A DNA stretch of 50,757 nucleotides from Bradyrhizobium viridifuturi (GCF_001238275.1 NZ_LGTB01000057.1:1-50757); one strand, 5' to 3'; shown: positions 9,197 to 18,592, counted from the first letter of the stretch. The notes: generated by a model from the sequence alone, not told the origin. Translations and numbers: made by a program.

Positions 9197-9328
9197 AAGG
9201 TGACGAAGGATATCGCAAAATGCCGGGGTACCATTCGCCGCGTCACGCGCAACGTCAAACGCTGGCGAGATGCCGGTATGGCCTTACGATGGGTCGCGGC
9301 CGGCATGATCGAGGCCAACAAGGGCTTT
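9197..9328 (+). pseudogene. IS256-family transposase, C-terminal scrap
   Basis: A short rightward frame reads KVTKDIAKCRGTIRRVTRNV then KRWRDAGMALRWVAAGMIEA, ending at NKGF. The 'NVKRWR..xMALRWxAAGMxEAxKGF' pattern is the region close to the C-terminus of many rhizobial IS256-group transposases. Nothing of the DDE core is present and the text after KGF no longer matches. Treat this as a decayed fragment of about 44 codons. Confidence 0.55.
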
Positions 9329-10368
9329 CTTGCGTTCGTTTATCAAACGGCGCAGCCCTCTAACTAAGCACATGGTCCGAAAATCGGGGTCCATTTCAAC
9401 CGCCAACTGGGGGCGACTTACGGCACGACGTGCGTCATTAATATCCCGACCAGCAGAACAGTGCTTAAGACCACAATGCCAATACAGATGCGGGCCGGGG
9501 TTAAATCGGAATGGGGTGTGGTTGTTCGAACGGGCCACGCACCTCTTGCCCTTGACGCGAGCGGGTACCGCTTCTGTATTTGTATCCTAACTTCATGCGG
9601 CTAGTTCTTTCTTTAGGCGTCCCGGCTTCGGGATCCCGACCACTGACGCTTTAGCTCTCTACCCGTCGCAACAAGGTCGCGCCCGAGAATGCTGACCCGT
9701 TCGTTCAGCGCGTGGCGTTACGCATTGCCCTCACATGGCGTCATTTTGACAGCAGATCGCTCGGACATACACTCCATCATGACCCGTTATATTTGGACTA
9801 GCATCGTACTTTCGATCTGGGCAGTGCGCTTCTTAACTCAAGGCGCGCAAGTTGGTAATCTTTCTCTACATCAACAGAATCCCGATGCTCCACGGACGGG
9901 CCGCAGCTCCCGCGATCCGCCTGAAGATACAGATCCAGCTCGAAAGGCTAACGGCGACTGACAGTACAGCATAAACATTGGATCGGGCTCCTACCTACTC
10001 TAGGGGGCGGCCGTCCGACCGGATCGTGGTCAGACACCAGGCACGCGCTTTTATGAACCGACCCGGGTTTGCCGGAGGCTCCAGCTCCTGAGAGGATGGA
10101 GCCAAGCTTTCATGTATAGACGGCCCCGCGGATGCAAGGGATTTCAACAGCGCTTTGGATACCGGTCGGGTGCGTTCATGTATACGGCCTGTCAGTGCGA
10201 CCGATGCCATGGCCGCTGGCCCTGATGGAGATCGCGGATCGAGGCCTCATCAACGGGTCGCGCGTGTTTCGCTTAAAGCTCTTCGGGCTTGCTCGATCTC
10301 CAGCTCCGCCGGTGTCCATCATGCTGTCATTTGCCCTCACACCATTAGTGGTCAACATACGCGGAAAG
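9329..10368. other. About 1 kb without a supported gene
   Basis: The short open frames here lack recognisable domains, ribosome sites or consistent composition. The stretch lies between IS256 and IS110 remnants and is best read as decayed mobile-element or intergenic DNA. Confidence 0.5.
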
Positions 10369-10812
10369 TCAGACCGCGAGCTTAGGCCGATAGACGTCCC
10401 CGGTCGTCACCATCGCCCAGACGATCCGGGCCAACTTGTTGGCAACGGCGATGGCGACGACCATGGGTCGACGCCGTTCCAGCAGGGCTTCGATCCAGCC
10501 GCCTCCAACCCGGGAGCGTGCCTTCGGGTAGCGAACGCGTGCTCCGATGACAAGCAAGTGCCTGAGATAGGAATCGCCCTGTTTCGTAATCCGGCCGAGC
10601 CGATCCTTCCCGCCGGTGGAATTTTGCTTAGGCGAAGCCAGGCCGCGAACTCCCGCCCGGAGCGGAACATGGTCGTGTCCAGCACAGACGCGGCGAGAGC
10701 CGTGGCCGTTACGGGACCGATGCCCGGAATCGAGGACAGCAACTTCGCCATCGGATTTACTCGCTGGATCTGAACCAGCTCGCGCTCGATGGCCTCGACT
10801 TGTCGTAAAGAG
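10369..10812 (-). pseudogene. IS110-family transposase, C-terminal half, frameshifted
   Basis: Two leftward frames join to give the C-terminal Transposase_20 domain of an IS110 element. The first reads LRQVEAIERELVQIQRVNPM, LLSSIPGIGPVTATALAASV and MFRSGREFAAWLRL. After a frame change near 10625 the second continues with KQNSTGGKDRLGRITKQGDS, YLRHLLVIGA and ANKLARIVWAMVTTGDVYR, to the stop at 10369. The N-terminal DEDD half is missing, cut off near 10812 where the repeat unit begins. It cannot be active. Confidence 0.75.
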
Positions 10813-11400
10813 GCGTTGAAGAAAGCCAAAGAGGCGCTCGACGAATGGTGCGAAGGGCACATCTCGATGACCGAGCCGCTTGACACACTTGCAGAGCTTC
10901 AAAGCACCATTTCGCTACCTAGCCCATCTTCAAACGGAAGACCAGCCCTACCGCTTCGGCTGAGCGATATCCACGTCGGAAGTCCTGCGATTAGTAGCCG
11001 CTATTCTCTTTCTCCAATGCATTATAGTTCGATTGGCACGTGGGTTGCTGGGACATCTGTGGCTTGGCTTCCCGAGTGAGGTCCTCGCCGAGGCGGCCAA
11101 GTCTCGACCGGAACCTTGCACGGACGGCACCTCCCCGTCGTCCGTGCGCTTTTCTGAAAGCGCGAGTAGTCAGCCGCACGGCTAAAGCGCCCCTTCGTGA
11201 AGATCATGCTATGACGTGTAAACAGGCTTTCGAGAACGCCATTGCGGTGCTCCGAGAATGGTCTGAGGGGCAGACCGAAACGAGCGTTGCCAGGATCGCG
11301 GAGCTAATGGCGAGAACGGCGCCTCCAGAACAGACGCTCTCTTGATCGGTTGGCTCCGACGATCACTCAGGGAGGCCTGCAGCCAATGGACAGGCTCAAA
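10810..11400 (+). repeat. Diverged direct repeat, copy 1
   Basis: This stretch aligns along its length with 14290-15035 in the same orientation. Shared blocks include TTGCAGAGCTTCAAAG, GGGACATCTGTGGCTTGGCT, GGCCAAGTCTCGACCG, CGTCCGTGCGCTTTTCTGAA, GCGGTGCTCCGAGAATGGTC, and the beginning of the MDRLKF frame. The copies differ by many substitutions and indels; copy 2 carries about 110 extra bases near 14680-14790. Each copy holds a short ORF of the 'AVLREWSEG' type. Confidence 0.75.
11211..11345 (+). CDS. Tiny hypothetical protein of the 'AVLREWSEG' type, copy 1
   Basis: The 44-residue frame from ATG 11211 begins MTCKQAFENAIAVLREWSEG and continues into ARIAELMA. A paralogue at 14847 keeps the same core with mainly conservative changes, and the frame upstream at about 10800-10920 (KKAKEALDEWCEG, then TLAELQS) has the same helix-EW-EG-helix-AEL layout. 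That conservation suggests a real small helical protein family. I do not recognise it and give no function. It lies inside the diverged direct repeat. Confidence 0.4.
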   Translation: MTCKQAFENAIAVLREWSEGQTETSVARIAELMARTAPPEQTLS

Positions 11401-11640
11401 TTCATACCCGCTTTCGAGGCCGCTAATCGCTCTGCCGATCCCGCCAAGTTGGCCGAACTTCGAGAGGTCATCCGCGAGCGCGGAGGTCCTGATGAATTTA
11501 CGGTGGCGAGCACAGAGCTTGTGCGCAAGTATCCGCTTACGCTCCTTAGGCTGCCCAGAATCATCGGCGCGTTCACCCCCTGTTGCGTCGTGAAGGCTGA
11601 CGCCATGGCCGCAAGACTCGGCGCGTCTACCGCTGCTTGA
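11386..11640 (+). CDS. Small hypothetical protein (84 aa)
   Basis: ATG 11386 opens a frame reading MDRLKFIPAFEAANRSADPA and later ELREVIRERGGPDEFTVAST, helical and charged, with a C-terminal FTPCCVVKADAMAARLGAST. The same start (MDRLKF, preceded by CTCAGGGAGGCCT..CAGC/A) is repeated in the second repeat copy at 15022, where the frame stops after 12 codons. GGGAGG sits 10 to 15 bases upstream and may serve as ribosome site. The function is unknown. Confidence 0.45.
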   Translation: MDRLKFIPAFEAANRSADPAKLAELREVIRERGGPDEFTVASTELVRKYPLTLLRLPRIIGAFTPCCVVKADAMAARLGASTAA

Positions 11641-12060
11641 GCCTTCAACCGCGCAACCATACGTTCGAAGCGCCGGGTCAAAGCGATGACTGCCTTGCCT
11701 ACTACCAGATCAAGCAGTTACCTCTAGGATCGCTACAGCTTAAGCTTTTGACACCGTCTGCGTTGGTTGCGCGGTGAGGTGGCAGCATGAGCAGCGGCGT
11801 TAACGCTCGTTACGATATCAACCGGAACCTACGGAAACTTGTCAAATGCAAGCGCCTGACGTCGGACGCGAGACGTCGCCGCCAATCGCTCCGCTGGAGA
11901 CGCACCGCATGCCCTGGCGCCGTCACGACGATCCCATCGTCGTATTGCTCTTTCATCGTCGACGAGCATGATCGCTCGCGTTCTAGTGATATTCGATCAG
12001 GTGCACTCGGTCGCAGCTTGGATCTTCCTATATCGTGTCACGCGTGATGGCATCGGCTTA
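11641..12060. other. Stretch of 420 bases without a supported gene
   Basis: I see only short frames without motifs here. It probably contains the promoter for the AlpA-like gene downstream, but no clear -35/-10 pair could be assigned. Confidence 0.45.
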
Positions 12061-12345
12061 ATGACCAACGGGATCGTGACGATGAACGTTGCACAGCCTC
12101 CAATTGACCCTGAGGGGATTTACATGACAGCGACCGAGCTCGCTGCGCAATTTAGGAGGACGCTAGCGACGATCGCCCGTTGGGCGCAAATGCCGAATTT
12201 TCCCCGTGCGACAGCCTTGAACGGCGATGCGCATTGGCTGGTAACTGAAGTACAGGTCTGGTGTCGCGAGCCCCAAAGGGCATACCGGGCCGCGCTACGT
12301 GCCAAAGAGGCGGCTATAGAGGCGGCTGTTGAGAAGGCTCGCTAG
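12061..12345 (+). CDS. AlpA/excisionase-like small DNA-binding protein
   Basis: The C-terminal 73 residues contain a winged helix-turn-helix of the AlpA/MerR-like excisionase type: YMTATELAAQFRRTLATIAR, WAQMPNFPRAT, then a wing ending in HWLVTEVQVW, followed by a charged helix AALRAKEAAIEAAVEKA. Such proteins act as prophage or island regulators or as directionality factors. I give the ATG at 12061; ATG 12124 is preceded by GAGGGG and could be the true start. No integrase or attachment site is recognisable nearby, so this is probably an orphan left from a mobile element. Confidence 0.6.
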   Translation: MTNGIVTMNVAQPPIDPEGIYMTATELAAQFRRTLATIARWAQMPNFPRATALNGDAHWLVTEVQVWCREPQRAYRAALRAKEAAIEAAVEKAR

Positions 12346-12829
12346 CGCCAACGCCTGATCGCAGCGTTTGCTCGCCGCCGCCCGCTGAAAGTCGAGCGAT
12401 CAATTGTTCCGCCGCGTGACATGCCTCTCTCTCGCAAGATGGTCGTCCGAGCAGACGGCTCGCTTGCTCCTGCGACAGGCGATCATACTTGAATCGAAAG
12501 CGCACCGCGGAATCAGGTCAACAACGAGATTGGATCGTCCGGGGGGAGATGATGGCAAATCAGGGAGGCTGGAGCAGCCGCTAGATTAGATGACAATGGA
12601 CGCCGCCCGGATACGGTCGTGGTACTCACCGAAGAGGACGTTTTAGCTGACGGCATTGACAGAGTTCACTGTCCTTGCCGCGGCAGATTGTCTCCGGCGC
12701 GTCGATCACGTTGGCGCCGCCGAAGATATCTTCTGAGAGCGCGAGCTTGAAGGTAAGCAACGGCGCTGCGGCAGCAAGGAGTCCGGAGAGAACGCGTTAC
12801 GTAACCAAAGCCATGGCGCCCTCTTTGGG
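12346..12829. other. Stretch of about 480 bases without a supported gene
   Basis: Short frames only. The right end may contain more decayed IS110 sequence leading into the fragment that follows, but I could not align it with confidence. Confidence 0.4.
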
Positions 12830-13400
12830 CGAGCCGCGCGCGACGATTTGCTGGAGCAGTTTGCGAGGCCGCTCAGCGGCCGAGCATGCAGTTCGTGGCC
12901 GTGAAGAGTAAAGAGCAACAAGCGGCGGTTCTGGTGTTCCGGACCCGTGACCTGCCGGTGCGGCAGCGAACTCAGCAATCCGAGGATCGCCTCACGGAAT
13001 ACGGTTAGATGGCTGCCAAGGGCCCCCACTTGGCGAAGTTGGTCGATCTGATCGAGGAAGAAGGATGATCAGTCCGCTTCCGATGTGGCCCGCGCCATGT
13101 TTTTTTTGATGCTTGATCTGTTCGCCGATTTCAATGACAGGATTGCGGATCTTGCACCAAAAGAAATCGCGCGACCCGCTTGAGAGAACGCACTCACGGA
13201 GGCTGATGACTGTTCCTGGCCTTGGCCCGATCTCCGTTTGTGGCAATTGCGACCTTGGCTCGACCAGTCGAGACATTTCCCAGCGGCCGGGACTTTGCCG
13301 CCTAGCTTGGCCCAACACCTCTTCAAAGATCGACAGGCGGCAAGCAAAAGCGCGGAGGAACATCCAAGATGGGCGAACGCACTCTGCGGGCTCAGAGCGA
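12830..13400 (+). pseudogene. IS110-family transposase, heavily decayed internal part
   Basis: Joining frames on the + strand gives an IS110 transposase: MQFVAVKSKEQQAAVLVFRT and RDLPVRQRTQ (about 12890-12985), MAAKGPHLAKLVDLIEEE (about 13009-13065), FNDRIADLAPKEIARPA (about 13130), RLMTVPGLGPIS (about 13201-13236), then TFPSGRDFAA and STGGKQKRGGTSKMGERTLR (about 13270-13390). Stops and frame changes separate most of these blocks. It differs from the leftward IS110 fragment at 10369-10812, so at least two IS110 elements have decayed in this zone. Confidence 0.7.
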
Positions 13401-13769
13401 TACGGCTTAACAACATATTTGTCCGGAAGTCGCGCGAGTCTCCGGCCGCGCTCTATGACCAAGCTTGCACCCTGATTGCCGAGAGACGTGTGCGCCTGGC
13501 TGCGCCGCCGTCGTGCGCTTCTCCGAACGCGCGAGTATCTACGCGCTGCGCCATCGCCACGATCGACAAGCCTCCACCGATCAACCCAAGCAAACAACTC
13601 GATAACCCACACAGACCAGATCGAGCTCCGCTATGCCTGACTTCCCCGGACAGCCCTGCGGTGCGAGGGGAAGAGGTTTCCGGAATGCTACGGAACGGCT
13701 TCGAATTTGCTTTATCTCCACGAGCCGACATCAAATACCCTCCCGGAGCGCAGCAAGATGGAAGGTTAG
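13401..13769. other. Stretch of 370 bases without a supported gene
   Basis: This lies between the IS110 remnant and a small hypothetical gene. Open frames are short and without motifs. Confidence 0.4.
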
Positions 13770-14018
13770 ATGGTAACTGTCGCCATCGAGGAAGACGGCG
13801 ACGACGAAGCATTCAGGCACGTAACCTACGCGGTCGCGACCGACGACCCTGCAGAAGCTGTAAAGCTGAGCCTGAAGGATAGCGGCGCTAAGGCCGCAAT
13901 GGTGAACTGCCCACTCGAAGAGGAGCAGTTGCAACGGCTCGGCTTGCAGCCCGGTGAGTTGATCGCTCTACACCGCGACGAGGTTGATCCAATCATCCCG
14001 CGCCCTCGGCGTCACTGA
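13770..14018 (+). CDS. Small acidic hypothetical protein (82 aa)
   Basis: ATG 13770 opens a frame reading MVTVAIEEDGDDEAFRHVTY and then AAMVNCPLEEEQLQRLGLQP, ending IIPRPRRH. The composition is coding-like, acidic and helical, and the frame is complete. A GGAAGG lies about 8 to 13 bases upstream. I do not recognise a family. It stands alone between mobile-element debris and the second copy of the direct repeat, so it could be a survivor of older gene content. Confidence 0.45.
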   Translation: MVTVAIEEDGDDEAFRHVTYAVATDDPAEAVKLSLKDSGAKAAMVNCPLEEEQLQRLGLQPGELIALHRDEVDPIIPRPRRH

Positions 14019-14289
14019 ACCTCAGTTTTCTGTCTGTCTCGTTGTTCGATCTGATACGGTTGCGTCCGGCTGATGACGAGTATGTCGGAATGTCATCACA
14101 GAGGGGCGGTGAGGAGCGCCCGACGCGGGATGAAAGTGCACCATCCTACCGCATGAATCCTGCAACGGCTTGGCACGCTGATTGCTGAGGCATGCACGGG
14201 CTTGGATGCTCGTACGTTGACACCCCATGAGACAGCCAAGCTCTTCTTTGCGCAGCCGTACGAACTCGGAGACTTGGCCGTGACTTCCC

Positions 14290-15035
14290 GTAACGACGCC
14301 TTGAAGAAAGCCAAAGGCGCTCGACAAACGGTGCGAGGGGACTATCTCGACGGCCGACGTTGCTTGACACTTGCAGAGCTTCAAAGGACCATTTCGCTAC
14401 CTAGACGGCCCTCAAAGCAGAAGACCAACTCAACCAAGCCGGCTTGAACGATATCCGCGTCAGAAGTCTTGCAATCTCGGTATTCGCTTTCCTTCATTGC
14501 ATTCTAGTTCGCTTTGGCACGCTCGTTGACGGGACATCTGTGGCTTGGCTGCTTTAGTGACAGCCCTCACCAAGGTGGCCAAGTCTCGACCGGGACACTT
14601 TTCGCACGGGCGGCGGCCTCTCGTCGTCCGTGCGCTTTTCTGAAAGCGCATGTAGTCAGCCGCACGCCTGCATTCTGGCATGCTGATTGCTGAGTGAGCC
14701 ATCGGCTTGGCTGCTCTTCTTTCGCGCATCCCATGAGACGCCGCGCCCAGCGTAAGTTCGCACGGACGGCCTTCTAAGCCGTCCGTGCGTCCCCGCAGGA
14801 CTACGCGCCCGCGCGGCTGAATGCGTCCCTTCGTGGAGATCATGCCATGACCAATGAGCAGGCCTTCGAGAACGCTGTTGCGGTGCTCCGAGAATGGTCT
14901 GAGGGGCGAACCGAAATGTGCGTCGCACTTGCCACGATCGCGGAGCTTATGGCGAGACGGGAGCTACCAGAACAGACGCTCTCGGTTGGCTCTGACAGTC
15001 ACTCAGGGAGGCCTACAGCAAATGGATAGGCTCAA
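14290..15035 (+). repeat. Diverged direct repeat, copy 2
   Basis: This is the partner of 10810-11400 in direct orientation. It is longer because of an insertion of about 110 bases near 14680-14790. Its first frame (starting MTSRNDALKKAK) has lost two bases relative to copy 1, in which KKAKEALDEWCEG is open, and so shifts to nonsense. The MDRLKF frame at its right end is cut short at 15060. Confidence 0.75.
14847..15029 (+). CDS. Tiny hypothetical protein of the 'AVLREWSEG' type, copy 2
   Basis: ATG 14847 opens a 60-residue frame starting MTNEQAFENAVAVLREWSEG, then IAELMARRELPEQTL. It is clearly paralogous to the 44-residue ORF at 11211, and the identical stretches (REWSEG, IAELMAR, PEQTL) are maintained despite silent and conservative changes between the two DNA copies. 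GTGGAGATC lies 5 to 12 bases before the start. The function is unknown; it is probably a small helical protein. Confidence 0.4.
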   Translation: MTNEQAFENAVAVLREWSEGRTEMCVALATIAELMARRELPEQTLSVGSDSHSGRPTANG

Positions 15036-15117
15036 GTTCATTCTGTCCGTCGTCAGATGATTTGAGACTGCTTAGGCGGCTCGGGAAGGGAGGCTCTGGC
15101 TCATCAGGGGTTAGACT

Positions 15118-15385
15118 TTAAGCGGCCTGCAGTCGATGCTGCAAGCGACGATTTGCGATGTTGTCGCACTTGATGCGCTGACGTTCGGCCAGGATTGTCT
15201 GTGCTCGGCCAAAGTAGACATCGGCCGGCGTGAGATTGTCGATGCTCTCATGGTAGCGAACGTGGTTGTAGTGCTCGACGAAGACACTGATCTGTCGTTC
15301 GAGATCGCCGGGTAAGTAATAGTTGTCGAGCAGGATGCGGTTCTTCAGCGTCTGATGCCAGCGCTCGATCTTGCCCTCCCTGGGT
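15118..15385 (-). pseudogene. IS3-family transposase OrfB, C-terminal fragment
   Basis: The leftward frame ends at 15118 and contains GKIERWHQTLKNRILLDNYY, LPGDLERQISVFVEHYNHVR and ESIDNLTPADVYFGR, the end of the integrase core (the E of KIERWHQ is the third catalytic residue) and the tail of rhizobial IS3 OrfB. Similarity is lost above about 15385, where an IS4 fragment of opposite orientation begins. It belongs to the same IS3 type as the OrfA fragment at 594-776. Confidence 0.78.
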
Positions 15386-15394
15386 CTGGGGATG

Positions 15395-15885
15395 ATACGG
15401 AGCCCCGCGCGGTTTGCGGCACCCTGATGCATTCGAGCCTCGCGGTTACAATCGAGGGGGTGCCGCTGGGGTTGGCGGCCGTTAAGTTCTGGACCCGGAA
15501 GAAATTCAAGGGGACGGCAGCGCTTAAAAAGAAGATCAATCCGACCCGGATTCCCTGAGAAAAAAGAAAGCGTCCGGTGGTTGGAAACTCTCAAGCAGTC
15601 TACGCAACTCTTGGATCATCCCGGACGCCGCATCCATATCGGTGATCGCGAGAGTGACATCTACGAGCTTTTCTGCGCAGCACAGGAGATCGGAACTCAT
15701 TTCCTGATCAGGATCTGCGTCGACCGCTTGGCTGGAGACGGGGATCACACGATTGCCGACGAAATGGACGAGGTCGCCGTCAAAGGGCTCCATCGCATCG
15801 AAGTCAGAGACAGCAACGGCGATCCCGACCAGGCCGTTCTTGAGATCAGGTATCGCAAGATTCGCGTCCTGCCACCGATCGGCCG
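15395..15885 (+). pseudogene. IS4-family transposase, internal fragment with frameshift
   Basis: The rightward frames read TLMHSSLAVTIEGVPLGLAA and VKFWTRKKFKGTAALKKKIN up to about 15558. After a frame change they continue with TLKQSTQLLDHPGRRIHIGD, RESDIYELFCAAQEIGTHFL and VKGLHRIEVRDSNGDPDQAV to about 15885. GDRESDIYELF is the second catalytic-Asp region of IS4-type DDE enzymes. Both ends are missing: it abuts IS3 on the left and an ISNCY-like piece on the right. Confidence 0.72.
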
Positions 15886-16222
15886 GCCGTGGCGCTCCAC
15901 ATACGTTCGGGGCTCACGTAGATAATCCAGTGCTGATGCGGACGGCACGAACGCGGCGTGCAGGATCCGGCTGGTCGCGTCATCAAGATAAGCAATCAGC
16001 GAGCGCTCGGGCCCGCGGTTCTCGAACCAGTGGTGCTCCCGGCGGTTACGCGGCTGGTGGACCGAGGGCAGGCGGCGTCGCACCGCATTGCCGCAGCCCC
16101 CGCAACAGCCGAAACACCTGTCGCCGTTGCAACCGCAGTACGCTGGCCGCCTCGGCCACAGTCAGTCGTTTGGCTTGAACCTCCAGAAGCACATTGAGCC
16201 GCAAAAACTCGGCTTCGCTCAT
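15885..16222 (-). pseudogene. ISNCY-like transposase, N-terminus plus internal piece, internally deleted
   Basis: ATG 16222 starts MSEAEFLRLNVLLEVQAKRL then VAEAASVLRLQRRQVFRLLR, a helix-turn-helix typical of ISNCY-type transposases. After a deletion the text resumes in another frame with VHQPRNRREHHWFENRGPER and LIAYLDDATSRILHAAFVPS, the first catalytic region. It ends near 15885 against the IS4 fragment. A large part of the protein is gone. Confidence 0.6.
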
Positions 16223-16434
16223 CGACACCCCACGATTGCCGTTCTCCGCAACTGCATTCCAACCGTGAAGTGCCATCTCAACTTTGCGGAGGGGGTCATC
16301 TCGATATTGCGGCTACACTGATGATTCGCATAAGATTGATTATGGAATACTTTTGCAAGTCTTGCGAATATGACTGAAACGACCTTGGATTACTTTGATA
16401 TACTTATTTCGGCTTTTCGTCCAGCCCAGCCATC

Positions 16435-16704
16435 TCACGCCGGGTCGCAGCTTGACGAGTGCCGCTGGACGTAACCACGACGGGTTTTTCGTCTGAGCCA
16501 CGACTCAAGAGCCTCGACGGCCTGCACGTGACCATCGAACAGATCGAGCCGCCGTCGACCGCGCCCACCGAGACGGCCCCATTCACGCACCAATGCCGTA
16601 TCGCCAAACAGCGTCGGCTCGATCGAGAGCACATAGAACCGCGCCATGTTACGGGCCGGATCGCGGCGTTCTAGCACGAGGTATTGCACGGTGAGTTCGG
16701 ACAT
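16435..16704 (-). CDS. WGR-domain protein
   Basis: This is an 89-residue protein from ATG 16704 (ATG 16719 is possible). It starts MSELTVQYLVLERRDPARNM and contains the WGR signature VREWGRLGGRGRRRLDLFDG, followed by a helix AVEALESWLRRKTRRGY. The WGR fold is about 80 residues, so it makes up nearly the whole protein. WGR modules bind nucleic acid or sense DNA ends in PARPs and MolR-like proteins; stand-alone copies are frequent in rhizobia and of unknown role. It is surrounded by pseudogenes but appears intact. Confidence 0.75.
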   Translation of the reverse strand: MSELTVQYLVLERRDPARNMARFYVLSIEPTLFGDTALVREWGRLGGRGRRRLDLFDGHVQAVEALESWLRRKTRRGYVQRHSSSCDPA

Positions 16705-16934
16705 GCGTGAGAATCGCAATTACCGAATCGACCGTCCAATTAAATAAATGAATCGATCAGCGCCAACGATTCAGAAATTTTATGCAGGCGGGCAAAGAGA
16801 CGGTCGCGGTCAGGCTCGCGATAGCCCGCTGATTAAGCCCGCAGGCTCCGGCCGCGCTGGTGGCGGCGTACGCCTTAGAGATGTCGTCTGAGCAAGTTGC
16901 CCCCTGCGTGGTCTCGACGGAGGTCCCCTCCTCC

Positions 16935-17215
16935 GACCTCCGGCATTGCGCAAGACTTCCTCGAGCTGCGCGACGAGCTTCGCCCGGTGCTCGGCAGGAA
17001 GCTTGTCTAGATTGATCTGCTTCCAGCGGCACCGCCGGCAGGTCCGCCGCACCAAGGACGCCCAGCAGGCTCCAATCCGGCTCACCGCGCTAGAACCCTA
17101 TGAGGAAATCCTTGTGAGCTTGCGGCATTTTTCCCGCGATTTCGGCGATCAGCGTCTCTCGGGTTTCGAGCAATTCGTCCAGGGTCACTTCATTGGCGGT
17201 CATGCCTTCGAAGCC
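16935..17215 (-). pseudogene. AbiEii-type nucleotidyltransferase toxin, decayed C-terminal piece
   Basis: Leftward translation from about 17215 gives GFEGMTANEVTLDELLETRE, TLIAEIAGKMPQAHKDFLIG, F, then a stop (TAG near 17090) followed by RGEPDWSLLGVLGAADLPAV. After a frame change near 17035 comes KQINLDKLPAEHRAKLVAQL. This order matches the C-terminal end of AbiEii-like toxins as I know them. The N-terminal catalytic part is absent. It is one of three AbiE-related loci in the window. Confidence 0.5.
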
Positions 17216-17287
17216 GTGCGTGATTCGTGCTGGATGTCCTTGCGGCGAGGAAGCACGTACGGGACCGCTAGTCGAAGCCAGATGCGC

Positions 17288-18592
17288 CTATTGGTCTGGT
17301 ACCGCCTCTTGCGGCTTGTCGGCCTGAACGGACGTCTGCAACCGGGCGGGGTCTACCTTTTTGCGCTGTGCCCATTCGACGAGATTCTTGGGTCGATAAG
17401 CGGGATCAGCGCGCCACCGTTTGAATACGCTGGTGTCGATCGTCTCGTTGACGGTGGGGTGCGTCCCGTCGTCGCGCACTTCGGGATCGGCGCCGATCGC
17501 GCGATAGAGAGGCGAACTGATGAGGTGGTAGATCCCGTAGCCGAATTTGCCGTAGGAATCGGCGATCGGCGCCGTGACGGAGTCTCCGTCCAGCTCGACT
17601 TCCGAACGGAAAGCGAGACCGTGCGATTCCGCTTTCTTCATCAGCCAGCGCAGCGGTGCCTGGTTCAGAAGATCGGTCTCATAGCCGCCCCCGACGTTGG
17701 CATGGGCGCCCACGAACCAGCGTTGCTCAACGCCGGACACCGGTCGCGGCTGAGCAATGACTGCATTCGGATCTTTTGGATGGCGGATAGTCCAAAGAGT
17801 AGGCGCGAAGTCGTTGCGATGTTCATCTATCGCAAGTGCGTGATATCCGTTGAGGATATGGATGCGCAGACCGGTCTGGAGATAGTCGAACTGCGATCGG
17901 CTGATTCCGGCGATGTTGCCGGCAGCCAGACCGACCGAGCCGACGGTATCCCAGACTCCGATCATCTTCACGTCCGCCGGCTGGGAGTATTTGAGGAGCC
18001 ATCTTTCCTGCTCCGACAGCTTGCCCGCGTCCCCGGACGCCTGCATTTCCTTCAGTCTCCAGATGCTCTCTTCGTCGCCCTTCCTATAGCGTTCGAACAG
18101 TTCTGCCACGCCGATCGGCGAACCGGCTTTCAGAACGCCATCGATCGCAATCAGTCCGGCAAGTGCTCTTGCGGTATATGCGCCCCGGCTGAAGCCGAAG
18201 ATGAAGATCTCATCGCCGTCGTTGTAGTTCTCGATCAGCCATTCGTAAGCCAGCCGAATGTTGTCATCCAATCCTTGACCAAACATTCCGCCAAGAACAC
18301 CGTTCACGCCGACCGAGTAGTATACGAGTTGGGGCTTGTCGTCCTTGCTCTTCGCCGCAGTGAGCGCCCGCATCCGCCAGACGTTCGTATTGCTGTCGAC
18401 GCTATTCCAGGTGCCGTCGAGATAGACCGCGAGGCGCTTCTGCTTCTGGTCAGCGCCGGCGAAGGTTGGCTGGCCCCCACTTTTTTCTGCGGGGCGCCCG
18501 ACGATTACGCCGATCCAGACGATCGCCACTACGCCGAGAACGAGGGCGAACCAGTGCGCCATCCTCTCAATGAATCTTAGAAACTTCTTCAT
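17288..18592 (-). CDS. DUF2235 (Tle1-like phospholipase fold) membrane-anchored hydrolase
   Basis: The protein has 434 residues from ATG 18592, preceded by GCAGGAG at good distance. A single N-terminal membrane helix (WFALVLGVVAIVWIGVIVG) is followed by the DUF2235 alpha/beta-hydrolase domain. That domain has the strand VYLDGTWNS, the nucleophile elbow GFSRG (Ser135), the acid region VWDTVGSVG, and the histidine region FVGAHANVGGGY. In this family the domain occurs in type VI secretion phospholipase effectors and in uncharacterised envelope proteins. It follows the E1 gene by about 110 bases in the same orientation, so it may belong to the ubiquitin-like operon as an effector or may be independent. 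No secretion genes are nearby. Confidence 0.82.
   Translation of the reverse strand: MKKFLRFIERMAHWFALVLGVVAIVWIGVIVGRPAEKSGGQPTFAGADQKQKRLAVYLDGTWNSVDSNTNVWRMRALTAAKSKDDKPQLVYYSVGVNGVLGGMFGQGLDDNIRLAYEWLIENYNDGDEIFIFGFSRGAYTARALAGLIAIDGVLKAGSPIGVAELFERYRKGDEESIWRLKEMQASGDAGKLSEQERWLLKYSQPADVKMIGVWDTVGSVGLAAGNIAGISRSQFDYLQTGLRIHILNGYHALAIDEHRNDFAPTLWTIRHPKDPNAVIAQPRPVSGVEQRWFVGAHANVGGGYETDLLNQAPLRWLMKKAESHGLAFRSEVELDGDSVTAPIADSYGKFGYGIYHLISSPLYRAIGADPEVRDDGTHPTVNETIDTSVFKRWRADPAYRPKNLVEWAQRKKVDPARLQTSVQADKPQEAVPDQ

Noticed and set aside
12992..13612. Leftward open frame of 206 codons
   Set aside because: The + strand here carries recognisable decayed IS110 transposase; the minus frame has no motif.
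15753..16178. Rightward frames opposite the ISNCY-like piece
   Set aside because: Low-complexity Ala/Arg/Pro text; the minus strand carries the transposase similarity.
16946..18580. Rightward open frame of 544 codons opposite the DUF2235 gene
   Set aside because: It is antisense to a gene with clear catalytic motifs, has no recognisable domain and shows the composition of a mirror frame.
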